DNA of 64,000 bases from Podaxis mareebaensis. Lineage: Eukaryota; Basidiomycota; Agaricomycetes; Agaricales; Agaricaceae. Below are positions 35,911 to 48,200 of the stretch, piece by piece. The stretch's first letter is position 1. Every line of letters begins with the position of its first letter. The notes beneath the pieces were generated by a model. It was not told the DNA's origin and ran no database searches. It saw only the letters and a program-made list of their open reading frames with translations. Location: the NCBI GenBank assembly GCA_018524725.1, contig JAEUWP010000402.1, positions 62,001 to 126,000 of the forward strand, given 5' to 3'. The position numbers were made by a program, and so were the translations under genes.

Positions 35911-36777
35911 GGGGTTCATCACTGTAGGTGTATCTACTAGATATTTACTAGATTTGTAATATCATCTAATTTATTGGCTGTTTGACATCCCTGATTTGGC
36001 GAAATAGAGTATTTCGGACTGTCAAGTCGTCTGGTGGCCATGACCGCACTGCAATCACTCGCTTCAATCTGCAAGGTTGCCTTGGCCTATCACTTCGGTC
36101 TACGCTCAGAGGCCTGAGGAGCTCCCAGCATTTCAACTCTGCGGAGACTGATAACCGGGATCAGATGACCTCAACGTTACGGCGTTAACGCAAACAAGAT
36201 CTCTACCATCAGCGTCATAAGGCAAGAACCCCAAAATAGCTAAAACCGTCATCCAACAGAAGTACAAACCATCACCTTAGATTTTTCATCAGCTTCAAGT
36301 CCGGCCCATTGGAGTCAAGTAGCAAGTTCTTCGGGGGGACGGAGAATTTTATCGCATATCTTTCTGATAGCTTCTTCCCAACTTACGCGGTTGTCCACAA
36401 AACCCATTCAAAGCCCTCCACGCATCAATTTCAGTTACCCTCTTCCCTCCAAAATGCGCATGAATGAACGAAGTGGTGCGTTATTGTCGCGTCATGTGTC
36501 CCTCCAACGCTAAATATTCACAGAAGCCCCAGACTAATTTGCCACTTCAGGCCTTTCCACACCCTTCAGAACCGTTACGTACGGTATATGCTCGGGGAAT
36601 CCGTCTGATTCTCTAATGAAGCACATGCACTCCTCTATTCACATTCCTTTCATATCGAAACTGTTCTGCCAGAGCTGGTGCACCATTAAAACCCAGGTCG
36701 GCGGGGATTGAACGACCGGCAATTCGGACCAGAGGTATAAAGGTGGGAGCTGAGAAGATCTCAGACTTGGAGCCCGG
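35911..36777. promoter_or_regulatory. Spacer with promoter of alpha-galactosidase 3
   Basis: The 867 bp carry no supported gene. TATAAA at 36736-36741 lies 42 bp before the ATG of alpha-galactosidase 3. GCGGGG at 36701-36706 matches the CreA/Mig1 consensus SYGGRG, which is a common hexamer. Confidence 0.45.
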
Positions 36778-39139
36778 ATGATTACCACACTTCTTTGGAC
36801 GACGGCCGGCATTGCGTTGGGGCTATTGAGCTCCACTAAACCTGCATGTGCTCTGAATAATGGTGTGGCAAAACTCCCAGGTGAGGAGCACTCCTGCGCT
36901 CCCGACTCGGATACGTGTTGACCAATGTGCCAGTGCTTGGATATAACAGTAAGATCCCTTCGGACGGCATTTGATGATTCTAACACGAACTTCAAAATGT
37001 AAGCTTGGAATGCATATCAGGTTAGTATGGCGGCCGAAGAACGTCGGAAAGATTTGCTCATTCGTCATAGTGTAACATTGATGAGGATCTCATCCTTGAG
37101 ACTGCCAAATTGATAAAATCACTTGGTCTCCAAGTAAGCAGTCGTTCACTGAAAATTTTGGACGCTTGTTCATTTCAACAGGACGTCGGATACAACTATG
37201 TCAACATTGATGACTGCTACGCTGAGAAAAACCGAACAGCCAGTGGTGACATCATTGAGGGTTAGTCTGTTTTTGTCCGTCATTCGCCTGAATGAGACTT
37301 ATGAGTCCACTTAGATCGCGTGCGTTTCAAGAGTGGTATGAAGAAACTTAATGAACGAGTTCATGCGCTTGGATTGTGAGTGTCATAAATAAAGAAGCTT
37401 GAACCCTAACTCACCTGACATTTGTCCTGTCAAAGCAAAACGGGTATAGTGAGTCTCTTATTCACTAAATCTCCTCACAAATAAGTGTTCCCGACTATCT
37501 ACTCCCTTCAGTACAGTGACTCTGGATGGTTCACTTGTGGCGGGTACCCAGGATCCTATGAAAATGAGCTTCGCGATCTCCGTACCTTCTCCAACTGGGG
37601 ATTCGATTATTTAAAGTATGACAACTGCGCTAGTAAGTTTTCAGGCGCTCAACCAGCGCCGTAGCGGCTCACAGATATCCCAGTCCCTTATGATAGTATC
37701 ACTCGTACTGGAATCATCGGAAGATATCAGCGTATGGCAGATGCCGTCAAACAGGTCGCCAGAGAAACGCGTAAACCCCCTATGGTCTTTTCCTTGTGTG
37801 AATGGGGCTGGGTAAGTCAATTCGGGCAACTTCTGGAGAAGCATCGGATACTCATTAACCTATTCTATAGAGCCAAGTTTGGCTGTGAGTTGTCAGAACC
37901 TGGGACGGGTAACAGAAGCTAACGTTATGCTATTTACAGCTGGGGCGCTGAGCTTGGACAGAGTTGGAGGGTATGAATCGTGATTGCCTCGTAGGTTCCC
38001 GAGCGCCCATATCAGAATTAGACGACAGGAGATATCGCTCCGAAGTGGGAGTCGTTGACTTTTATCATTAACTTGTACGCTTCTTTGTCGATGAGCCATG
38101 ACATCGTTACTGACGCTTCCTACAGCAACTCCTTCATTACACAAGCTACCGACTTTTACGGTAGAAACGATCTGGACATGGTAAGCTTTCAACATACCTC
38201 ATTTGATAATCGCTCATTTCTTGCCCTAGTTACAACTGTGTGCCAAACATTCTATCTTGCGACTATCAACTGATGAACGCTTGTAGTGGAAACGGCGGGC
38301 TGACTTACGAGGAAGCCAAGTCGCACTTTACAGCTTGGGCGTTGATGAAATCACCATTGTTGGTGAGTGAGATAGTCTTTCCATATCGTCTCCAATCTAA
38401 ACATTCTTGATAAACCAAGATTGGCACGAACGTAAGTTGATCACCCTCAACTATCCCAGGAGATAAACTCTCAACCTCCATCGCACGATAGTTGTCAAGA
38501 ATCACACCCGATATTCTTGGTATCTTGAAAAATAAAGAAATTCTGGACATCAACCAAGACCCTATCGTCGGCAAGAGTATTTCGCCGTTCAGATGGGGCA
38601 TTAACGTCAGTACCGTGGAGCTTGCGTGGATTAATTCCTATCTGCTGATCATTTGCGAAGCCGGATTGGACTAGCAATAGTACTCACCCTGCCCAATACT
38701 GGAGCGGGCCGACTAAAGATGGCGCAGTGTTCATGCTGGTACGCTCTTACGAATCGGGAAAAATAGACCAGTTCGTTGCGACCTGACTTAACTCCTTTCC
38801 AGCTAAACTCCCTGAACAAGCCCGCTACCATGGCCTTCAATCTCACAGAATCCCCTTGGATTCGGGCGGGTCGTCAATACTCGGTTCGGGTAAGTGAAAC
38901 GATAGCGGAAAAATCACCGGCTCTCCCAGGCTTTCTAACGATGAGATGATCTCCAGGACCTGTGGACACATACGGACAACGGGACGGCTGTAAGGAACTT
39001 TACAGCCCATGATGTTCCACCGCATGGCGTTGTTGCTCTGCTGCTGAAGGATGCCGGCGATGAACCAGCGGGATTGTTCCCTGAGTGTAGTGTTTGGTGG
39101 CAATGCACAGACCGGAATGGTACCCGGGTCGGTGGCTGA
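36778..39139 (+). CDS. Alpha-galactosidase, GH27 (copy 3, plus strand)
   Basis: The third paralog. The ATG at 36778 gives a signal peptide ([20 protein letters not shown]) followed by [10 protein letters not shown]. Exons then give [45 protein letters not shown] (near 37185), [20 protein letters not shown], the nucleophile motif [10 protein letters not shown] (near 37605), [15 protein letters not shown], the acid/base motif FYGRNDLDM (near 38165), [15 protein letters not shown] and [20 protein letters not shown]. The C-terminal beta domain has [20 protein letters not shown] and ends [10 protein letters not shown] at 39137-39139, without an anchor tail. It is more diverged from copies 1 and 2 than they are from each other. 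Both catalytic aspartates are present. The second exon region (36890-37000) is the least certain part of the model. Confidence 0.9.
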
Positions 39140-39539
39140 TCAAGAAATTGTATCCCGCGAGGGTAACGAGCAGAAGTTGGATAAAGTGCGGAAAAAAAAA
39201 GATAATTCGGGCTCATGATTTGTAACTTCTGTCAAGGTGATTGGAAATTTCTCGCGTTGGGATGCCGAATTGGGAGTTTAGACAAAACTTCTCGTGGAAA
39301 ATCATTCTTCTCGGTCGCATCATCGAAGAGCTTCTGAGTAGCGGAACTTAACACCATATGTTAATGATGATGAATTCTGCATTCACAGGCTCTGCGAATT
39401 CTTATTCAGCTATTCAGCGGAGACGGGACCACCATAGAAGGATGAGCATGACACATGCCCAAGAGGCTGGAGACTTTAGCCTACGAGAGGTCAAGTATGG
39501 TCTAGCGCAGAATGTTATGATGCGCCATACATTCAACTA

Positions 39540-40129
39540 TTCTAGTGCTTGCTAACGACGGGCTTCGTCATGGCAGGTACCAGGGACTCCCGAGCGATAA
39601 GATCAACTCTCTTGGCTCCATTCTGCTCAACGAATTTCGGTCAGGATATGTCCCGGTGCGATGTCTGGAAGTGCGCAGCCCAGACCTGTGGTCAAGATGA
39701 CTCTTCACAGTGGATGAATCATCCCGGGCGTCGACGCAGATATTCGGACTCGGACATTTCGGCGACGTCTTATTGTTGAACGCGAGAAAGCTCTGTCGTG
39801 AGGGTACACGGTGGGAGGAATTCCATTCCATGTGGGAAGTTATGTTGAGGCAACTCGCGCTCCTTATGGTAAGAAAGGTTAACATCCCTAGACGCACAAA
39901 AAAAGAAACGCCAAACAGGATATCTGATCCCGGCCTGGGGGATGATCACACATAGGGATAAGAGCCTGGCAAGGATCTTCACTTGGCTGTCTAGAAGGCT
40001 CCGTAGGCCTGATGGCCGATGCTCAATGCAGACAAGAATGATCGCATCAATCCTGGTGGAGAAGTCGAGCACGAAGAAAGCCAAGCGTGCCTTTAGGGTG
40101 CTCGAAACCGAAATAGCAGGACCATGAGT
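39540..40129 (+). pseudogene. Decayed gene of unknown family
   Basis: One plus-strand frame reads about 100 codons of natural-looking protein (LVLANDGLRHGRYQGLPSDK, then LGSILLNEFRSGYVPVRCLE, then SSRASTQIFGLGHFGDVLLL, then REGTRWEEFHSMWEVMLRQL) and is broken by a single in-frame TGA near 39688. A GTAAGA donor follows at about 39871. The continuation (YLIPAWGMITHRDKSLARIF) is open only in a frame that does not match the donor phase. A further protein-like piece near 40016-40105 reads NADKNDRINPGGEVEHEESQ. I do not recognise the family. A stop where CGA would suit, plus the phase clash, points to decay, although a wrong splice model could also explain it. Confidence 0.4.
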
Positions 40130-41999
40130 GCTGTGGGAGAGCTTTCGCGTGGTTGCTAGTCTCTCAATTCATGACTCGGGCACGTGGATCGTGCCTCCAA
40201 TTGTGGCGATTCGGTTTGGTCCCGGTTGCGACGTTTAGCGGCCAAAGTGGGGCACATTATGATAAGTAGTTTCTAACAGTCGAAATGCAAGAAAAAATTC
40301 GGGCCAGGCACTGGCGGCGGCAGCTGGAATCCTCGCCAGGGCAGGGCAGCGAGCTCTCGGCAAGGTATCAGGGATCCGAGGTGAAACAAAACACGTTGGG
40401 AATTTAATTGACTTTACCTGGATAATGAAGGCAAGGTTCGAACCGGTGATCAGATGGTGTGGCGACGAATATTGGAAATGATGAGACATCTTCCTAGTGA
40501 CGCGCTAGTGATGCACGCCAATTGGAGACGCCCAGGTTCAGTGGGTCTGGGGAAGGGCGTAAGGAAGAGAAGACTGGAAACACGGAGCTCCTGCTTGTCA
40601 GCTGAACCATAATTTCTGAAAGTGTGAACAATACAGTTTTGTAGTTTCATAGCCAACTTCATAGAGTAACGGTATATGTTGACAGCTCGGCATTATCGGC
40701 GGGCTGGTTGCTGGCGTGCCTATGAAAAAAAGGTGAGTCTCACCATCAGTGACGAATTGCAATTGGAATTTTCTGAGTATGTCATCTGACAATACTGTTG
40801 TCGTGGTGTCCAGCCTCGGGACCCGCTCAACATGGAATGAGCGAGGTACAGTAAGGAGTATGAATCAAATATCCATACTCGTGTGCCGTCGGGAAGCGAT
40901 GGTCGTGTTATCCATCAGCCGGTGAGCGGGCTGGCGAGCCTGGCGAGCCTGGCGAACCTGGCATGAAGAAATTAACCGTCTGCAACTTGGTGGAGAAAGG
41001 AGAAGTACATCTGAATACGGCTATGCTGGTAACACTCGGTAACGGTTGTCGCAGTGTTGCCTGAGAGAAGGGAAGATGAAAGATATCGAAGTAGGGAGTA
41101 GAACAGAGTCGATTGTCAAGACAATCCACCGACGACCGGGGAGACTTGCCGCGCGGACCGCGGAAGGGGCCATGTTGTTGTCAAGGATCCCGAAACACGT
41201 GGTCTGTTCCGCAAGTTATGGATTTCACAGAGTCTTCCTCCTCGTCAACATCCCTTCCTTCTCCTTCGTACTGCGGCGATGCCGGTCGAGTCAAAGGCAC
41301 GTGTACGAGAGCCGTTGCTATCCGCATCCCTGATTGTCTCGTTAACATGTCATTGCATCAGTGACGACAGTACGTGGTCGTAAGATTCCTCGCTGGTCTT
41401 AGAACCTGCTCACTGGAGATCTCTCGACCTTCGTGGCGCCTGTGAATCCTATTCTGATTGTTGGCCAGAGACTCGACCACGTGGGTACATGACCTAATCA
41501 AGCAGATTTCAGCTATTCTATTACTAGACCCCCCCGATCTTCCTCTCGCACTAGAGTCAGCGCTTCCCGTATTATGAGCAGTTTTTAATTGTCGGCAAAT
41601 TTGGAAGCAACAGGCACAATACATTCGCGTTCGTTGCAGTAGGTAACCATTCATAGCCTCACTGAGATAGGAATGTGAGATCTACCTGATCCGGTTTTCT
41701 GAGGAATTATCCCTAAACTATCGTAGATCTTTGTTTCTATGTCAGTAGTAATTCTCTTGAATCCACTTCTTTATGAACTTCCAGGCTGTCGTCCCCATAT
41801 GGAGACTCAGGTTGAGGTATGTAATCTTAGAGTAGAGAAAACACCTTGGCAATCCGTCGTTATTGAGCCATGCGCTGCCATTGGGGCGATCATTTTTTGA
41901 GCCTGCTATCTGGGTATGGTGAGCATTTTTGGTCCCTGAATTTATATTGATGAACTTTCCCCACCTAGGTTTGCCAGAACAGTTAAAGGCAAGACTGCC
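40130..41999. other. Intergenic, no supported gene
   Basis: About 1.9 kb with only short unrecognised frames. A possible upstream exon of the next gene lies at about 41841-41918 (GNPSLLSHALPLGRSFFEPA), followed by a clean 50-nt intron, 41919-41968. Confidence 0.45.
40931..40962 (+). repeat. Short tandem repeat, 9-bp unit CTGGCGAGC
   Basis: CTGGCGAGC at 40931 and 40940, then CTGGCGAAC at 40949 and a partial CTGGCA. About 3.5 units with one change. Confidence 0.7.
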
Positions 42000-42980
42000 A
42001 TGAGGTTTTTCCGACATCTTCAAATGGTCTATCGCGTACCCACTACTCACTCCATCGTACCCTCTCCCGTTGACCAGTCTCAGACTCGGCAGTCACCGCC
42101 AGTCGTTCCATGGCGAGGCGGCATTATTGTCAGCGGTACCAGACCCTCCGATAGAGAAGGAAGCCAGGACATACGAGTCGCTGCACTTGAGATCGACGGT
42201 GATAGGTGCGTGAAAACGTGAAATCCTGTGTGCAACACTGATTTGACCATGTCGCAGTAGAGTCCGCAGTTGGCCCCCACAATTCATAGCGCGCGTACTC
42301 CACGAAAGGCGGGTCCTGCGTGACGTTCTTACCTACGTCCACCAATACGCCGTTCCTATGTGCACTTTCGTCGCCGATCGACACATTCGAGACAGTGGTC
42401 ATAGTTCTGCGAATGAACTTATGTTCCGTAATTTATCCAGAGTTCTGTACGAGAATGAGACGGTGAATTCCACGTCCATGTCAAGTCAATATCTCACTAA
42501 TTCAACTTTTCCTCGAAGGTCGCCATAGCCCCATGGGGAACTCCTGCACTTCTCGGTGCGGGCATGATCATTTATCCGGCCCAAAACTCCAGTTCGCTCC
42601 TGGTTGGAGCGCTTTTCTTTGATAGGCCCTTCCCGGACTTCCTGGGCTTGAACTCTCCTGTCGTTCCTCTTGGGCCAGCAATTCCCGCAGTCCCACCCAT
42701 GCACTCTCAGACTTCCTACCCCCACGGAATGGTTCCAGCCTCCCCGTATCACCCGCACAGTCAATCCGTATCTCCGCATCGTTCGAACCCGAATAGCCCT
42801 GTCGATCCTGCGACTCATGCTGGCCATGGGCAGGAACAATATCAGCAATATATGATGACCTACGGTCCAGGAGGAAACACTCCTTCCTCGGGAGGGTCCG
42901 CGACTCAATGGACTAGCGAAATGCACTATACCAGTGGTGGTGGTTATACCACTCAACAGAACCCCGGTCAATACCCCTAG
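42000..42980 (+). CDS. MED25/SPOC-like domain protein with Gln/Pro-rich tail (290 aa, 5' end uncertain)
   Basis: Exons 42000-42205, 42258-42462 and 42519-42980 join in frame to 290 residues. After a short basic lead comes a domain with VVPWRGGIIVSG, SRVRSWPPQFIARVLHERRV, YAVPMCTFVADRHIRDSGHS and MIIYPAQNSSSLLVGALFFD. The pattern WxG, WP, FxA and IYP then LLxGA is that of the Mediator MED25 activator-interaction (PTOV) and SPOC folds. A disordered tail rich in Pro, Ser, Gln, His and Gly follows (HSQSVSPHRSNPNSPVDPAT, then QEQYQQYMMTYGPGG). It would act in nuclear transcription if the match holds. No von Willebrand A domain, which full MED25 has, was found upstream. It may be a short stand-alone gene or the 3' part of a longer one. 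Confidence 0.6.
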
Positions 42981-43366
42981 ATGCGCCCACGTTCATGAAA
43001 GCAAACTGCCAGAGCCCTTGGGATTAATCGGACCATCGTGATCTCCTTCTCCCTCGCCGTCCGTGTTCTGCCTCACCGCTATACCCAGAACTATTTATTC
43101 CTTTTTGTGCTTTCATTCTCTAATATGTAGCCATTCCTGCTTTCATCTCCGTTGTAGCCAAAGCGACACTCACCACCTCATAGAGAGCTCTTTTCCTTGT
43201 TCTGCTTATCCCTCCTCCGATTTCTCTGATACTGTCCGTGAATAACTGTAGCTAAAGCTCCTATCCAAGTGTATCAATACTGTTCGTGTTCGTCTTCTTC
43301 TCCGTATCCCGTAATCGATCCTCGTCCTGTATATATCCACCAAATCAAATTGTGAATCTACTCTCC
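42981..43366. other. Convergent 3' spacer
   Basis: 386 bp between the MED25-like stop and the cytochrome b561 stop. T/C-rich, probably both 3' UTRs. Nothing else is seen. Confidence 0.5.
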
Positions 43367-44566
43367 CTATCCCTCCGTCTCCACCTTGGCTATGTGATCC
43401 TCGGAACCCTTCGGATTCATCTTCGCCCTCATGTGGCTTTCCTGTCTGAATTGTCTGGGCAACAGACCCATGCCCAAAACATACAGTGCCCAGAAGACCT
43501 ATAGACAATATCGCCCATGACAGATTCATTAATGCAAATTAATCATTGAACATGAATGCGTCAGGCAGAACTCACGATGATGAGTGCCAACCATGCGTTT
43601 TTTGCGGACTGAGGAACGATATGCAGACCTCCTGTCCCAACTATCCATTCGGTATACAATCCGTAGTGTACCTGTAACAGGGTCCAGTATTAGTGCATAT
43701 CATTCAAAGACTAACGGTAAAACGAGAACGCGAGAAGCCGGTAGCAAAAATAGAACAGGCGCTGAATGAGGTTGCCTGAAGCTTGATGGCCAAGCTAGTG
43801 AGGTCGAGCCACCAAGCCGACTCAAAGCAAGCCGCCTTGTCACAACTCATGAACAGCTCGACCACTCGGATTTGGGCACAACGAGCCGCAACTAAACCCT
43901 AGCCCGAGGCTACAAAACCACAACTCACCTGGTATGCTGCTAAGATGAAGATAGCGATCCCAATCAGAACGTGCAAGTAGTTGTGTGGGGCCCGATGACC
44001 ACGAAACAGTGTCGGAAACTTGAAGAAGTGGACGGCAGCGCCTAGAGTTATTTGCACCAGATAGAGCACAAGTAGCGCCAGTCCACATTTCTCGTGGGTA
44101 TCTATAAAGTGCCCAAGGCCCAATTGGTCGGTAGTCCTATACCCTAACGCCCATCCGGCAAAAATTATGGGCCCGGAAACCAGGAACTGAATGACCGCAT
44201 GAGCCCACCACCACCTGTGATCATATGCATCATGAGCACCAAGCTTCAATATATCGATATCGCGAATCATGGTCATGCCCAGGCCCCAGGTGGCCATCGC
44301 GGTCCTGGCATTCCAGACCCAGGACAAGGGGTAAATGAAAGACCCCAGCTCTGATCTAGAGCTTGGCAAAATGGACAACAGGGGCCATCGACCCAAACTG
44401 CGCTGAGTTGGAATGCACACACTCACTTATTAGTGTACGTGCGCGTGTATCTCGCAACCAGCACCCCGATGGGTAACAACACCAAAAATCCGACAGTGCA
44501 CAAGATCGCATGCGTCTTGGCCTGCTTCTCCAGTGGTTGGAGGGGAAACGCCGGAATTCCGGACAT
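43367..44566 (-). CDS. Cytochrome b561-domain membrane protein
   Basis: A transmembrane electron-transfer protein that binds heme through paired histidines. The minus-strand ATG at 44566 gives MSGIPAFPLQPLEKQAKTHA and the first helix (ILCTVGFLVLLPIGVLVARY). After a long first intron (about 44214-44426) the helices continue with WWWAHAVIQFLVSGPIIFAG, HEKCGLALLVLYLVQITLGA and HNYLHVLIGIAIFILAAYQ, then VHYGLYTEWIVGTGGLHIVP. The last exon, reached by a GTGAGT donor near 43575, gives FWALYVLGMGLLPRQFRQES and a basic tail to the stop at 43367. Histidines in HAIL, AHAV, HEKC and HNYL sit where heme ligands are expected. There is no DOMON or reductase domain, so its electron donor and acceptor are unknown. 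Confidence 0.85.
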
Positions 44567-45223
44567 ATTTCGTGAAATTTGAAGAGAGTAGAATGCCGGA
44601 TGTAGGAGGGTCTATGTGGTAGTACAGAACAACTTGCGTCAAGTCTAACAAAACATCTCGTCTGTTGTCGTGCAGCGCCACCCGAGATGGCTACGTGTGT
44701 GAGAAGCGCAGCAGTTTGGACGCCATCTTTCGGACGCTAATGAGGTGATATGTCATTCCCAAATAATCCATGTTCCATGATTGGGCAGCCTGGCTTCAAA
44801 CATGGATTCGGTGTTGCTATTTTTAGGCTGACGGACCGCCTTGACAGTCTCACTGGCTGCCAATGGGGGCTATTTATTCCCACTTGGACGTCAGTCGAAC
44901 CATTTCAGGGCACTTCCCGGAATGAAGAACAGTCTTCGCTTAATTTCTAAAAGCCCAACTGGCAGCTGATGGTGATAGATGATGCAATACTGAGCCGAAG
45001 ATGTCACAAAGGTCTGGCCACAATATTTTCGGGCTAACTCGCGCTAAACCTCATAAATATGTGTACTGCATACCAATGTCAACTTGAAACGATTAGAGAA
45101 CGAAAATAAGTGCAACAATCAACAGCGATCAACACAGCACGACACAACCGTCCTCGCCGAGAGACCAAAATACATTATACGGAAGTCAAAACCCCTTCTC
45201 ATCTTCTCCGCTGGAGTGAAGGT
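44567..45223. other. Spacer between cytochrome b561 and kinesin genes
   Basis: 657 bp that hold the b561 promoter and the kinesin 3' UTR. No gene seen. Confidence 0.5.
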
Positions 45224-48200
45224 TCACGAAGACACGGTGGCCTTCTTGTCCTTCATCGGTGCAGATGGAAGCTCCCCCCACACTACGACCTCAACCTCAT
45301 CCTCACTTGCCATATCAGACTCATCTCCGAGACCGGAAAACTTCATCTTCTTTATCGGCGTCTTCACAATCTCTACCCCATCACCTTCATCACCCTGATC
45401 CAGGTTCCCTTCCTCGACATCAACAAACATACGCTTGAACAACCTCGGACTCGATTCCGGTGCCGGGTTTCTTCCAAGAGCAGAATTTCCGTCGGAATTG
45501 GTGTTGGTAATCTCCGTGCCGAACTCCGTCGCCGACGAACCTCCGAGTTTGACATCATGCCCCCGGAAAACATGCTTTGCCCCATCTTCATCTACCTGCA
45601 TATCCATCTCATTCCTGTTTTCGTTCCCATCCGAGCCCGCGCTCGTACTAGCCTTCTCATTTTCCCTGTCTCTCCGACTTCCCCTCTTCCCCTTCTTCCT
45701 CTTCTCCTTTCGCGGTGGCTTCGGCGAAGGCACAAATTCTTTATTGTTCTTGACCGCCCATTCCAGCTCAATAATCCTATTCGGACGGTTAGCCCCGAGT
45801 CGACGAGTTTGAATTGGACACGAGATGAAGACGAGACCGAGAGCGAGCGGACGGTGGGAAAATATGAACAGGGGAAAGGAGGGGAAAATTGTCCGAAAAA
45901 GAAATAACAATGAAAGGGGGAAATAAACCAAAAAAGGAGTGTGTCAGAGATACCGTCGTTCGCTCTCGAGTTTCATCAGAAAGACGTGAATGACAAAGAG
46001 TATCCACCTCTCTTTAAGTTTAATATTATCAGGCACATAGGCCTCTGCTCTGCGGTAGAGCTCCAATGCGTCTTCTAGTTTGCCCCTGCGATGATGACGA
46101 GTGAGGTCAGCATCGAGGGGAGTTATTGATAAGAAGACCAAACACACTTTTCGGAATAGGCTCTGGCAAGCGAGACATACGCCCTCCCTGTCTTCTTTTT
46201 AGACACCGGCGACAGGACGCCTGCCAGCGACGTCTCTTTATGCCCTTGCTCCCTACAGAACAACGAAACTATCAGCATCATCCACCAAGAACCAGCAAAG
46301 AACGAATTCCGGAAAGGGACAATGGGAAACAAGCAACCCACAGCTTCCTCTCCAAGTCGCGCAACCTCATACGCAGTTCATCATCCAAGTCCTTGTGTTT
46401 CTGCAACAACGGAGTGAGCACACCCGGAGGCAGTGATGCGCTCCTCTTCGTCGGCGAACTTGGCATCTTCTCAATCACCAATTCCTTCTCCTTAGCACGT
46501 CTTTCCTCTTCCTCTTTCTCCCTCGCCCGCCTCTCCTCCTCTTCTTTCTCCCTCTCCGCCGCTAATCGCTTGGCAACCTCTGCTTCCACAACTCTCATAA
46601 TCTATGAATAGAACATATGGTGAGTGAAGGGGCTATATCATGGCAGATCCCGTCAGGGGTAATCGCAAAAGAAACACAAGATGAAAATCTGCAAGGGATT
46701 GCTGTCTTATGTTGGTTTCGGTTCGTCGGCACCTCAACCCTGTAAACCCTGTGGCACAAGGGTTGATCACTTGAAGCCAAAGTCAGGGAGGACGTGGTAC
46801 AGAGGACAGTGTCGTCATTGCCACAATCACACCCGCGACGCGACGAGCCCGACGTCCCACGCCACCATTACGCCCACATCGCACCCAGAACTTCGCCGAC
46901 ATCCAATATTCCCAGTTTCATCTCCAAGCCCAACCCTTTGGGGTGGGTGTAAGGGATGGGGGAAGATATCGACTCGTTTCAGCCCGGCAATCCATCCCAG
47001 CTCAGAGCCCGAAAGAACAATAAACCGAAACTGAGTTGCAACCGAAATACGTACCTTCTCCTCGATTTCCTTCTCTGTCAACCCCAACACGCCAAATCCA
47101 CCCGCAGCAGCCTTCTCATCCACGCTCTCCAATGACTTCCTCCCTCCGCCAGGGAGCGCAAACCTTTGATAACCTGAACCTCCCGCCCCTATGGTCGATA
47201 CGCGTGGTACACGCGACCGGGGCCCATGGGCATTGGGGGCGAGTGATGCACGGGCTTTGCCTACTGCGGTGCTTGAGGGTCCGGAGGTAGAAGAGGAACC
47301 TGCTGTGGTGATTGGTTGAAGTATTGTTGGTGCTGGCTTTGGTGCCAGAGGTGCCGCGAAGTGAGGTTTCGGTGCCGGTCGGTTGTCTGCGTGCAGGGTA
47401 GGCATAAGTGGATACAATTCACATAGCATGAAGTGATATATTCGCGTACCGCGTTCGTTGATGATAGGTTTGTTCTCGATGTTCTTTGTGCGTGTTGCAA
47501 AGCTGGTTAATAGGTCATCATAATTGTCTAAATCATAGGCTACGAACAGGTGCGGAAGACGACTCACTTGAGGGTGTTTAGCGTATCCTGGCGGAACTTC
47601 ACCCCGGGTGCAAGATTACAGATTAACAGCCCTACTGAAGAACCACCAAGAGCGTCTTGGAGGAGTCGTGTCAACTTTGAATTACGATAGGGTATTCGTG
47701 TCTATATGTTGGCAGGCCAACGAGGTCTAAGTTGAACGGACGTTGAGGCTGCATAAGTGAAGGGAGACGTACGGCGTTTTGGTTCAAGGCATGTACAACT
47801 TGACCGAGGACACTAAGAGACTGATTGATAGCCTTCGATTCTGCCATACGCGAGGGGTCGTTGCCAGTGAGCTGCACATCAGAGAGACGTTAGTCTTGAT
47901 GGTTCCGGAGAAGGAAGGCGGTCGGCGAACCTTGTTGTTCTCAGATCCAGCCAAGTCAACCAAGTTGATTTTCCCGGTCAGCGCTATAGTCCCCAAGTTG
48001 ATCGATGCGGTCGAGACGGGGAAACTGGGGTACTCACTCTTCTGCTCGGTAGGCTCAACCATAATCACTTCAATAGTCAAAATTGCATGCGATCGGGACG
48101 AAGCACGGTTGAGATTCGTAGCACCAATTGAGCGGTTCTTGGTAGCTTGACTTTAAGAGAAGCGAGAAATTCGGCTCCATCATCGTTCAAATACTGAATA

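Noticed and set aside
40400..40470. GGTTCGAACC sequence resembling a tRNA B box
   Set aside because: No matching A box, anticodon stem or acceptor stem could be formed around it.
45110..45907. Plus-strand frames over the kinesin tail
   Set aside because: They are antisense to the basic and acidic kinesin C-terminus, low complexity, with no motif.
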